Source: Streptomyces cinnamoneus (GTDB lineage: Bacteria > Actinomycetota > Actinomycetes > Streptomycetales > Streptomycetaceae). From it: a stretch of DNA of 64,000 nt. Location: NCBI RefSeq assembly GCF_014650495.1, contig NZ_BMVB01000015.1, forward strand, positions 34,976 to 98,975, read 5' to 3'. Made by a program: the position numbers and the translations under genes. The notes below the pieces were generated by a model that searched no databases, was not told the DNA's origin, and saw nothing but the letters and a program-made list of their open reading frames with translations. Numbering within the stretch: position 1 is the stretch's first letter; each line of letters begins with the position of its first letter. Positions 8,371 through 15,952 of the stretch are shown here, in pieces.

Positions 8371-8382
8371 TGGTCTAGTCCA
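8371..8382. promoter_or_regulatory. dre-like site (possible DasR binding site)
   Basis: TGGTCTAGTCCA differs by one base from the ideal DasR-responsive palindrome TGGTCTAGACCA. It lies 76 bp upstream of the histidine kinase start at the left edge of the accessory block, and no amino-sugar gene follows on the plus strand. Confidence 0.45.
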
Positions 8383-8522
8383 CAATGCTGGCAGTGCCGC
8401 CGGCCCCGGGCCACCGGACCCGGCCGCGCGCAGACCTCCGTCCTCCCCGCACAGGAGGGCGGAACGAGGACCGGACGCCCTCGGCCCCGACGGCGCCGGG
8501 TCCTCAGGCCGGCCGGACCCCG

Positions 8523-9134
8523 TCACGGAGCACCGCACACTCCGTACCGCGGACCGGTCGGTGGCAGCTCCGGGCTGCGGTGCCGGACGGGTCGAGGGTC
8601 CTGTCCCGGCGCCGCGGCCCGCGGGTCCCGCGCCATGAGCACCGCCTCGATGCGGGTGCGCACCCCCAGCTTGGCCAGGGTGTGCGAGACGTGGCTCTTC
8701 ACGGTCGCCGGCGTGATGGCGAGGCGCTCGGCCACTTCGGCGCTGGAGAGCCCCTGCCCGAGCAGGGCCAGGACCGTGCGCTCACGGGCGGAGAGGGTCC
8801 GCAGCAGCTCCGCCCGGCGCGCTCCGGCCCCGGCGGCGGCCGGCCGGGTCGCCTCCCTGCGCAGCTCGAACAGCTCGGGCGATATCACCACGTTCCCGGC
8901 GGCGACCGCCCGGACCGCGGCGGCCAGCCGCGGCCCGTCGGTCCCCGCCACCAGGCAGCCGCGGACGCCGAGCGCCAGTGCCCGCTCCAGCCGCGGCCGG
9001 GTCCAGCCGGAGGAGACGAGCACGACCCGCCGGCCCCGGTCGGTCAGCGCCGCGACCGCGCCGGTGACGTCCTCGTACCGGCCGACCGCCACTACCGCCA
9101 CGTCCGTACCGGCCGTCACTGTGGCGAGGCTCAT
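8523..9134 (-). CDS. LuxR-type transcriptional regulator with non-canonical N-terminal domain (left border of the cluster)
   Basis: 203-residue regulator. A response-regulator-sized N-terminal domain (1-110) has the alternating hydrophobic pattern of a receiver but no recognisable phosphoacceptor aspartate at the end of its third strand (VVLVSSGW). A LuxR/GerE helix-turn-helix follows (LSARERTVLALLGQGLSSAE, then TPATVKSHVSHTLAKLGVRT, about 118-178). The C-terminal 30 residues are Pro/Arg-rich. The ATG at 9134 follows GGGGAG. It is the last gene of a run FAD protein, IPMS-like, LuxR on the minus strand. It is clearly paralogous to the regulator at 21607-22314, which borders the block on the other side. 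Confidence 0.85.
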   Translation of the reverse strand: MSLATVTAGTDVAVVAVGRYEDVTGAVAALTDRGRRVVLVSSGWTRPRLERALALGVRGCLVAGTDGPRLAAAVRAVAAGNVVISPELFELRREATRPAAAGAGARRAELLRTLSARERTVLALLGQGLSSAEVAERLAITPATVKSHVSHTLAKLGVRTRIEAVLMARDPRAAAPGQDPRPVRHRSPELPPTGPRYGVCGAP

Positions 9135-9214
9135 CGGACTGCTCCCCTTCCCTGGCCTTCCCCGGCCCTGCCCGTCTTCCCGTCGTTCTTCGCCGTCCGG
9201 CCGGCGCCGGCCGC

Positions 9215-10411
9215 TCAGGTGCCGACCAGCTCGCCCGCACCCTCGAACGACCGGATCAGCCGCTCCTTGAGCACCGAGAGGTCCTCGCAGTCGCCGCCGA
9301 CCCGCTCGGCGATGTGGACCCGGTACAGCTCGTCGATCCGTGCCTCGTCGACGGACACGCCGATCTCGTCGACGAGGTGGCGCAGCACCGCGCGGCCGGA
9401 GTGGCGGCCGATGAGGATGGAGCGCTCGCGGCCGAAGCGGGCGGGCTCGACGTACTCGTAGGTGGCGGGGTTGCGCAGCAGCCCCTGCTGGTGGATGCCG
9501 GCCGCCGTGCCGAAGGCGTAGGTGCCGAAGATCGCCTTGTTGCGGGGCTCCTCCAGGCGGATCGCCTTGCGCAGGTGGGTGTAGGCGTCGTACATGGCCG
9601 CGAGGTCGATGTCGGTGTAGATGCCGAGCCGGTCGCGCTTGTAGGCGAGGAGCGCGGCGACCTCTTCCAGCGGGGTGTTGCCGGCGCGCTCGCCGATGCC
9701 GCCCAGGGTCGCCTGCACCTCGTCGGCCCCGGCCTGCAGGCCGGCGACCGCGTTGGCGAGGGAGAGGCCGAAGTCCTGGTGGCAGTGGGTGGCGATGCGG
9801 ACGGGCGCCGGGGCCCAGGCGCGGAAGGTGCGGATGAGGTCGGCGTACTCCTCGGGGGTGAGGGCGCCGGAGGTGTCGGCGACGACGATGCAGGTGGCGC
9901 CGGCCTCGATGGCGCCCTCGGTGAGGGCGCGCAGCAGCTCGTGCTCGCCGCGGCTGGCGTCCTCGATGCCGACGGAGACCTCGGCCACGCCCAGCGAGCG
10001 GGCGTAGGCGACGGCGTCGGCGACCTCGGCGACGCCCTGCTCGCGGGTGATGCCCCGCTTGTGCCGCAGGTGCATGTCGCTGCCGGTCGCCGCGACCTGC
10101 ACCTGGTGGTTCTCCGTGCCGCCGGCCTCCACCGCGGTCGCGACGTCCTGGCGCACGGCGCGGGCGAAGGTGGTGAAGCGGGCCCGGGTCAGGTTCCGGG
10201 AGATGAGCTGGGCGGCCCGGAACTCGCTGGGCGAGGAGGCCGGGAAGCCGGCCTCGATGTAGTCGACCCCGAGTGCCTCGATGCGCAGCGCGATGTCCAG
10301 CTTCTGCTGGGGGGTCAGCGCGTTGCCGGGGGCCTGCTCGCCGTCGCGGAGCGTCGTGTCGAACACGGATATCCGGCGGGCCTCAGCGGTGTTCTGCATG
10401 GCTTCCTGCAC
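9215..10411 (-). CDS. 2-isopropylmalate synthase / homocitrate synthase family protein without regulatory domain
   Basis: 398-residue DRE-TIM metallolyase that condenses acetyl-CoA with a 2-oxo acid. Catalytic start FDTTLRDGEQAPG (about residues 16-28), metal-binding HCHQDFG (most relatives have HCHND) and GIGERAGNTPLEE are present. At 398 residues it lacks the C-terminal LeuA dimer domain of leucine-inhibited LeuA (about 570 in Streptomyces). It should therefore be insensitive to feedback, as are homocitrate and 2-phosphonomethylmalate synthases. The GTG at 10411 has GAGG at good spacing and an ATG at 10399 is the alternative. It lies downstream of the FAD protein gene. The real substrate is unknown. 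The cluster also has LeuC/LeuD partners but no LeuB. Confidence 0.85.
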   Translation of the reverse strand: MQEAMQNTAEARRISVFDTTLRDGEQAPGNALTPQQKLDIALRIEALGVDYIEAGFPASSPSEFRAAQLISRNLTRARFTTFARAVRQDVATAVEAGGTENHQVQVAATGSDMHLRHKRGITREQGVAEVADAVAYARSLGVAEVSVGIEDASRGEHELLRALTEGAIEAGATCIVVADTSGALTPEEYADLIRTFRAWAPAPVRIATHCHQDFGLSLANAVAGLQAGADEVQATLGGIGERAGNTPLEEVAALLAYKRDRLGIYTDIDLAAMYDAYTHLRKAIRLEEPRNKAIFGTYAFGTAAGIHQQGLLRNPATYEYVEPARFGRERSILIGRHSGRAVLRHLVDEIGVSVDEARIDELYRVHIAERVGGDCEDLSVLKERLIRSFEGAGELVGT

Positions 10412-10425
10412 TTTCTAGCCTCGCA

Positions 10426-10440
10426 CCATGCGGCGCATGG
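10426..10440. promoter_or_regulatory. Palindrome just upstream of the IPMS-like gene
   Basis: Perfect 7-1-7 palindrome CCATGCG/G/CGCATGG, 15-29 nt before the start codon. It could be an operator or an RNA hairpin next to the ribosome-binding site. Its role is not known. Confidence 0.45.
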
Positions 10441-10515
10441 TGACGGTCCGGTGCGTGGGTGGCGTGAGTCGCGTGAATCGCATGAATGGCTTGTGGTGCT
10501 GGTGTTCCGGCTGGG

Positions 10516-12468
10516 TCAGCCGAGGGTGGGCCGGCGGGCGGTGATGCCGCCGAGGGCGTGGCCGGCGATGGCGTCGGCGTCGCGGACGAAGTCGGTCCAG
10601 AAGCCCGGCCGGCTGCTGCCGCCCTGCATGAACCAGCGGGTGTGCTCGGTGGGGATCCCCAGGACGTACAGCCCGGTGTCGGGCAGGCCGTCGCGGCCCA
10701 CGGGGTGGTACGGGCTGTCGGTGACCGCCACCCCGCCGGTGCGGAAGGCGTCGGCGCCCTCGCCGTTGACGTAGTCGGTCCACAGGCCCCGCTCGACGAG
10801 CCGGCGGGTCAGGGGAGCCGGGTCGTGGCGCAGGTCGGGCGAGGGGATGCGGGCGTCGATCACCGTGGTGACGGGCACGGCGGAGCCGGCCACGAACGGG
10901 GAGGAGACGAGGAAGGCGTCGGTGTCCCGGTCGCCGGCGAAGCGGGTGTGCGGGCCGGCGATGCGCAGCAGGCCGCATTCGATCAGGGCGGCGGTCTGCC
11001 GGAGGCGGAGGCGGGGCGGGCCGGCCGCGAGGAAGGAGCTGCGGGCCCCGTACCAGCCGATGAAGTCGTCCCGGTGCGAGGCCGGTTGCAGGCCGGCGAA
11101 GTCCACGAGGGAGCGGACGAGGGCGCGGGTGTCGCGCAGTACGTCCAGGGCGGCCTTGAGCGGGGAGTCGGTGTTTCCCTGTTCGGCGTGGGCGAGGTCG
11201 TCGTCGATGGCCTGGAGGAGCTCCTTCTCGAACGCCTCGGGTCCGGGGTAGGAGCGGCCCTCGAAGGGTCTGGCCAGCGCGTCGAGGTCCAGCGGCGGCA
11301 GGTCGCCGGCCCCGTGGCGGGCCGCGATCGCGGCGACGGGGGGCGGGCCGTCCGCCGCGGCCCGTGCGGTCTCGTCGGTGAACGCCGCGGCCGCCTCGGT
11401 GCCGTTCCTGCGCCGCAGGGCGGTGGCGTAGTAGACGAGCCGGGCCTCGGCCAGCAGCCAGGGCAGGATGTCGGCCTTGAAGTCCAGCGTGCCGTGGGGG
11501 CGTTCGCCGCGGACGCGGTCGGCGGTGAAGAGGAGCGGCGTGTAGGTGAAGTCGGCGTGCTTCTGGTTGCGGCCGCGGGCGGGCAGGGGCATTCCGCTGC
11601 GGGAACCGGCCACGAGGAACGGCTCGTTGCCGCTGGGCAGGTAGGTGAGTCCGCCCGCGCCGTCGTCGGCGAAGCGTCCGCCGCGGCCGAGGGTGAGGGC
11701 GGCCATCACGTCGTAGAACGACAGCCCGAGGCCGAGGACGCCCACCGAGGAACCGGCCGGGATGGCCTCCAGCGGCATGTCCGCCGCGGAGTCGCCGCGA
11801 ATGTAGCGCAGTGCGGGGCGGGTGGCCGCGAATTCCGCCAGCTCCTTTTGCAGTCCGCGCAATTCGGGGCGGGCGTGGCCGGTGACGAGGACGACGCGGT
11901 CGGCGAACAGCGGTGTGCCGTCGGACAATTCCAGCCGGTATCCGCCGTCGAAGGGTTCGACGTCCGTGACCGAGGCGCGCAATTCCTGCAGCGTGACGTT
12001 CGGGGGCAGGGCGGCCTTCACGGCGTCGAGGACGAAGAGCATGTAGCGGCCGTGCAGGGCGCGGGGGGCGTAGCCGTTGGCGCCGGCGCGGCCGGCGTCG
12101 ACGGTGCTCCACCACTGGGCGAGCGAGGGGCCCGCGCCGGGGCGGGCGGGGCCGCCGTCCGGGGGGCCGGAGAACGAGGAGACCTCGCCCGCCACGGTGT
12201 TCATCAGGAAGTGTCCGGGCTGGTCCGAGCGCCACACCCGGCCGCAGCCGACCTGGACTTCGTCGATCAGGTGCAGGTGCACGGGCCGGTCCGGCCGGTC
12301 CGCGGCCAGCCGGGCGGCCAGCCGTTCGACGACGGAGAGGCCGCGCGGGCCGCTGCCGACCACGGCGATGCGGTACGGGACCGCGTCGGACGCGGCCGGG
12401 TCCACGGTCTCCGTTATCCCGGGGAATCGCCGGAAAACACGGTCCGCGGCAGGGTGCGTCAAAGCCAT
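10516..12468 (-). CDS. FAD/NAD(P)-binding oxidoreductase (NAD_binding_9-like)
   Basis: 650-residue flavoprotein. The N-terminal Rossmann motif is IAVVGSGPRGLSVVERLAAR (residues 33-52) and a second dinucleotide motif is VGVLGLGLSFYDVMAAL (about 250). The segment VVLVTGHA is typical of flavin monooxygenase-like folds. The overall pattern resembles the FAD-NAD(P)-binding family PF13454, distantly related to lysine/ornithine N-hydroxylases. The C-terminal half (LVYYATALRRRNG, LPPLDLDALARPFEG) is family-specific. The reaction is unknown; N- or C-oxygenation of an amino acid or oxo acid is an inference. The ATG at 12468 follows GGGAGAG. It is divergent from the isochorismatase-like gene and upstream of the IPMS-like gene by 104 bp. 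Confidence 0.75.
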   Translation of the reverse strand: MALTHPAADRVFRRFPGITETVDPAASDAVPYRIAVVGSGPRGLSVVERLAARLAADRPDRPVHLHLIDEVQVGCGRVWRSDQPGHFLMNTVAGEVSSFSGPPDGGPARPGAGPSLAQWWSTVDAGRAGANGYAPRALHGRYMLFVLDAVKAALPPNVTLQELRASVTDVEPFDGGYRLELSDGTPLFADRVVLVTGHARPELRGLQKELAEFAATRPALRYIRGDSAADMPLEAIPAGSSVGVLGLGLSFYDVMAALTLGRGGRFADDGAGGLTYLPSGNEPFLVAGSRSGMPLPARGRNQKHADFTYTPLLFTADRVRGERPHGTLDFKADILPWLLAEARLVYYATALRRRNGTEAAAAFTDETARAAADGPPPVAAIAARHGAGDLPPLDLDALARPFEGRSYPGPEAFEKELLQAIDDDLAHAEQGNTDSPLKAALDVLRDTRALVRSLVDFAGLQPASHRDDFIGWYGARSSFLAAGPPRLRLRQTAALIECGLLRIAGPHTRFAGDRDTDAFLVSSPFVAGSAVPVTTVIDARIPSPDLRHDPAPLTRRLVERGLWTDYVNGEGADAFRTGGVAVTDSPYHPVGRDGLPDTGLYVLGIPTEHTRWFMQGGSSRPGFWTDFVRDADAIAGHALGGITARRPTLG

Positions 12469-12647
12469 ATCTCTCTCCCAAGCGATTTCTGGGGCGAGCC
12501 TACGGCCGTCCGGAAACCCCGTTCAACACCTGCCTGTTCATGCTTTTCATGAATCCTGCTCATGCTCGGCCGGCGGGCTTTTCCCAGGGAATCCCGGTGG
12601 TACTGTGTGCCCGCCCCGAGTTCTGCTTCAGTCAATTGGAGAAGTCC
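12469..12647. promoter_or_regulatory. Divergent promoter region in the cluster with an inverted repeat
   Basis: 179 bp between the two biosynthetic runs. It is locally AT-rich and holds the perfect repeat TTCATG (12537-12542), spacer CTTTT, CATGAA (12548-12553), a plausible operator for one of the cluster regulators. The plus-strand gene has GGAG upstream of its GTG. Confidence 0.5.
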
Positions 12648-13292
12648 GTGGAAAGCCCTGTCGGCCAGGTAATGCCCGTAGACCACTCACGGCGTCCGGC
12701 GCTTCTGGTGATGGACCTCATCAACGAGATCGTGCATCCCGACGGGAAGTACGCGCAGGAGGGCTACCTGGAACAGGTGGAGCGGCGCCAGGTCCTGGAG
12801 CGGGCCGCCGAGGCCATCGCCCTGGCCCGGGCGGGCGGCGTGCCCGTGGTGTACGTCGTGGTCGGCTTCTCGCCCGGCTATCCGGAGTGGCCCGCCACCT
12901 CGCCGGTCTTCCGGGAGGCGCGCGAGGACGGGCGCATCGTGCTGGGCACCTGGGCCACCGAGGTGCACGCCTCGCTCGCCCCGGCCCCCGGCGAGCCCGT
13001 GGTGGCCAAGCACCGCCTCAGCCCGTTCCACGGCACCGAGCTGGACCGCGTCCTGCGCGCGCGCAACGTCAACACCCTCCTGCTCACCGGGGTCACCACC
13101 GACCTGGTCGTGCTGTCCACCGCCCGCGAGGGCCACGACCGCGACTACGGCGTGGAGGTCCTGGAGGACGCCACCGCCACCGCGGACGACGCGCTGCACG
13201 CGGCGGCCCTCACGGTCCTCGCCCGCACCGCGACGATCACCACCGTGCGGGACGCGCTGGGCGCCGGCCGGGAGCGGGAGGACGCGGCATGA
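12648..13292 (+). CDS. Isochorismatase-like hydrolase family protein lacking the usual nucleophilic cysteine
   Basis: 214-residue alpha/beta protein of the isochorismatase/cysteine hydrolase superfamily. The conserved Asp is in ALLVMDLINE and the Lys in VVAKHRLSPFHGTELD. In the third motif, where amidases of the family have Cys (TNVCV), this protein reads GVTTDLVVLSTA, so the nucleophile position is Val. True isochorismatases (PhzD, EntB) also work without this Cys. The chemistry could therefore be vinyl-ether or C-N hydrolysis, or a non-catalytic role. The GTG at 12648 follows TTGGAG and an ATG at 12672 is possible. The stop overlaps the start of the aminotransferase (ATGA), implying translational coupling. 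Confidence 0.82.
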   Translation: MESPVGQVMPVDHSRRPALLVMDLINEIVHPDGKYAQEGYLEQVERRQVLERAAEAIALARAGGVPVVYVVVGFSPGYPEWPATSPVFREAREDGRIVLGTWATEVHASLAPAPGEPVVAKHRLSPFHGTELDRVLRARNVNTLLLTGVTTDLVVLSTAREGHDRDYGVEVLEDATATADDALHAAALTVLARTATITTVRDALGAGREREDAA

Positions 13293-14467
13293 GCCGGGTG
13301 GCGGCCCGGGTGTCCGGAATAGAGAATTCAGCAACGTTCGCGGTCTTCGACGCGGTGCGGGATCTGCGCGCCCGGGGCGTACGGGTCCTCGACCTCGGCG
13401 GCGGAGAACCGGATTTCGACACTCCGGGGCATGTCGTGGCGGAAGCCACCGCCGCCCTCGCCGCCGGCGATACGCATTACACGCCGAGCCGCGGAATACC
13501 GGAGCTGCTCACGGCAATATCGGAAAAGCTCGGAAAGGACAACGGCATCACCGCCGACCCGGCCCGGGACATCATTGTCACGCCGTCGGCGAAACACGCG
13601 CTTTTCCTCTCCTTGATGACGCTGCTCGACCCGGGCGACGAAATCATCGTCCCCACCCCGAGCTGGGTCAGCTATTCCGCGATGGCCCGCCTCGCCGGCG
13701 CCGTGCCCGTACCGGCCGAGCTGAGCGCGGCGGACGGCTTCCGCATCAGCCGGGAGGTCCTCGACGCGCACGTCACCGAGCGCACCCGGGTCCTGCTGGT
13801 CAACACGCCCAACAACCCCACGGGGCGGGCCCTGACCGCGCAGGAGGCGGCGGACATCGCCGCGTTCGCGGCCGAGCACGACCTGTTCGTCGTCGCCGAC
13901 GAGATCTACGAGCACATCCGCTACGACGGCACGCCCCACCTCAGCCTCGCGGCACTGGCCGGCTGCGCGGGCCGCACCCTCACGGTGAACGGCTTCTCCA
14001 AGGGCCATGCCATGACCGGCTGGCGGCTCGGCTACCTCGCGGGCCCGTCCGACGTCATCGCCCAGGCGCTCAAGGTCCAGCAGCACACGGTCGGTTGCGC
14101 CGGCTCGTTCGTCCAGCGCGGGGCCGTCGCCGCGCTCACCGGGCCGCAGACCGACGTGGCACGGATGCGGGACGCCTACGCGGCGCGCCGGGATCTGATC
14201 ACCGAGGGGCTCAACGCCCTCCCGGGGATCCGCTGCACCGCGCCGGACGGCGCGTTCTACGCCTTCGCCGACATCCGCGGCACCGGCTTCTCGGAATCGG
14301 CCGCGTTCACCGACTGGCTGCTGCGGGAGGCGGGGGTCGCCCTCACCCCCGGCACCGCCTTCGGGCCCGGCGGCGAGGGACACGTCCGGCTCTCCTTCGC
14401 CACCTCCCCGGCGGTGATCGGCGAGGCGCTCGACCGGATGGGCACCGCCCTGGCGCAGCGCGGCTGA
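13289..14467 (+). CDS. PLP-dependent aminotransferase, class I/II
   Basis: 392-residue fold-type I aminotransferase related to aspartate/aromatic aminotransferases. Motifs are GGGEPDFDTP near the N-terminus, NTPNNPTGRALT, VVADEIYEHIRYDG and the PLP lysine K238 in FSKGHAMTGWRLGYLAG. The C-terminal substrate Arg lies in GHVRLSFATS. It would convert a 2-oxo acid to an amino acid, or the reverse. Placed between an isochorismatase-like gene (4-nt overlap) and LeuC/LeuD homologues, its likely substrate is the chain-extended oxo acid made by the cluster. That is an inference. Confidence 0.9.
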   Translation: MSRVAARVSGIENSATFAVFDAVRDLRARGVRVLDLGGGEPDFDTPGHVVAEATAALAAGDTHYTPSRGIPELLTAISEKLGKDNGITADPARDIIVTPSAKHALFLSLMTLLDPGDEIIVPTPSWVSYSAMARLAGAVPVPAELSAADGFRISREVLDAHVTERTRVLLVNTPNNPTGRALTAQEAADIAAFAAEHDLFVVADEIYEHIRYDGTPHLSLAALAGCAGRTLTVNGFSKGHAMTGWRLGYLAGPSDVIAQALKVQQHTVGCAGSFVQRGAVAALTGPQTDVARMRDAYAARRDLITEGLNALPGIRCTAPDGAFYAFADIRGTGFSESAAFTDWLLREAGVALTPGTAFGPGGEGHVRLSFATSPAVIGEALDRMGTALAQRG

Positions 14468-14537
14468 ACCCCCCGGACCGTACGCGCGCGGTCCGCGCAC
14501 CACCACAGGCACCACGAGACGAGGAGCGGGAAGACAC

Positions 14538-15938
14538 ATGGGTTCGACACTGGCGCAGAAGGTGTGGGACGCGCATGTCGTGCGGCACGGCGGGAGCGGG
14601 GAGGACCTGCTCTACGTCGACCTGCAGTTGCTGCACGAGGTGAACACCCCCCAGGCGTTCGACGCGCTGCGCGCGGCGGGCCGCACCGTGCGCCGGCCCG
14701 GCCTCACCCTGGGGACCGAGGACCACAACACCCCCACCCTCGCCCTGGACCGGATCATCGCGGATCCGGCGGGCCGCCGGCAGGCGCAGCTGATGCGGGA
14801 GAACTGCGCGCAGTTCGGCATCCCCCTGCACCGCCTGGGCGACCCCGGGCAGGGCATCGTGCACGTCATCGGCCCCGAACTCGGCCTCGTCCGCCCGGGC
14901 ATGACCATCGTGTGCTGCGACTCGCACACCACCACCCTCGGCGCGTTCGGCGCGCTCGCCTTCGGCATCGGCGCCAGCCAGGTGGAGCACGTGCTCGCCA
15001 CGCAGACGCTGGGCATGCGGCCGCTGAAGAACATGGTCGTCGACATCCCGGGCCGGCTCCCCGAGGGGGTCACCGCCAAGGACCTGGTCCTCGCGCTGAT
15101 CGCCCGGATCGGCACCGCCGGCGGCCAGGGCCACATCGTCGAGTACCGGGGCGAGGCCGTCGACGCCCTGTCGATGGAGGCCCGGATGACGCTGTGCAAC
15201 ATGACGGTGGAGGCGGGGTCCCGGGCCGGGATGATCGCCCCCGACGAGACCACCTTCGCCTACCTGGCGCAGCGGCCCGGGATGCCGCAGGGCGCGGCGT
15301 GGGAGGCGGAGGTGGCGTACTGGAGGAGCCTGCGCAGCGACGACGACGCGGTCTTCGACCGGTCGGTGACCCTCGACGCGAGCACCCTGAGCCCGTACGT
15401 CTCCTGGGGCACCAACCCCGCGCAGGCCGTCCCGCTGGACGGCCGGGTGCCGGCCCCCGGCGACTTCGCCGGCGAGGCCGAGCGGGCGGCGGCCGAACGG
15501 GCCCTGTCCTACATGGACCTGCGGCCCGGCACCGCGATGCGGGACGTGGCCGTCGACGCGGTCTTCCTCGGGTCCTGCACCAACGGCCGGATCGAGGACC
15601 TGCGGGCGGCGGCCGACGTGCTGCGCGGCCGACGGGTCGCCGACGGCCTCCACATGATGATCGTCCCCGGTTCGGCCCGGGTGCGCCGGCAGGCCGTCGA
15701 CGAGGGCCTGGACCGGGTCTTCGCCGAGGCGGGCGCCGACTTCCGGGCCGGCGCGGGCTGCTCGATGTGCGCCGCGCTCAACGAGGACCGGCTGCGTCCG
15801 GGACAACGCGCCGCCTCCACCAACAACCGCAATTTCGAGGGCCGGCAGGGCAAGGGGTCGCGCACCCACATCGTCTCGCCCCCCGTCGCCGCCGCCACGG
15901 CCGTGGCCGGCCGGCTCGCCGCCCCCGCCGACCTGTGA
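14538..15938 (+). CDS. leuC: 3-isopropylmalate dehydratase large subunit-like protein (cluster copy)
   Basis: 466-residue aconitase-family large subunit. The [4Fe-4S] cysteines are intact: C347 in GSCTNGR, C408 and C411 in GCSMC. The substrate region DSHTTTLGAFGALAFGIGAS and the end GSRTHIVSPPVAAATAV are canonical. It isomerises 2-alkylmalate to 3-alkylmalate with the small subunit encoded 14 bp downstream. Streptomyces already needs a housekeeping leuCD, so this copy in an accessory block, next to an IPMS-like gene, is probably dedicated to a specialised pathway or to self-resistance. The symbol denotes the family only. Confidence 0.88.
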   Translation: MGSTLAQKVWDAHVVRHGGSGEDLLYVDLQLLHEVNTPQAFDALRAAGRTVRRPGLTLGTEDHNTPTLALDRIIADPAGRRQAQLMRENCAQFGIPLHRLGDPGQGIVHVIGPELGLVRPGMTIVCCDSHTTTLGAFGALAFGIGASQVEHVLATQTLGMRPLKNMVVDIPGRLPEGVTAKDLVLALIARIGTAGGQGHIVEYRGEAVDALSMEARMTLCNMTVEAGSRAGMIAPDETTFAYLAQRPGMPQGAAWEAEVAYWRSLRSDDDAVFDRSVTLDASTLSPYVSWGTNPAQAVPLDGRVPAPGDFAGEAERAAAERALSYMDLRPGTAMRDVAVDAVFLGSCTNGRIEDLRAAADVLRGRRVADGLHMMIVPGSARVRRQAVDEGLDRVFAEAGADFRAGAGCSMCAALNEDRLRPGQRAASTNNRNFEGRQGKGSRTHIVSPPVAAATAVAGRLAAPADL

Positions 15939-15952
15939 GGGAACGACCGACA

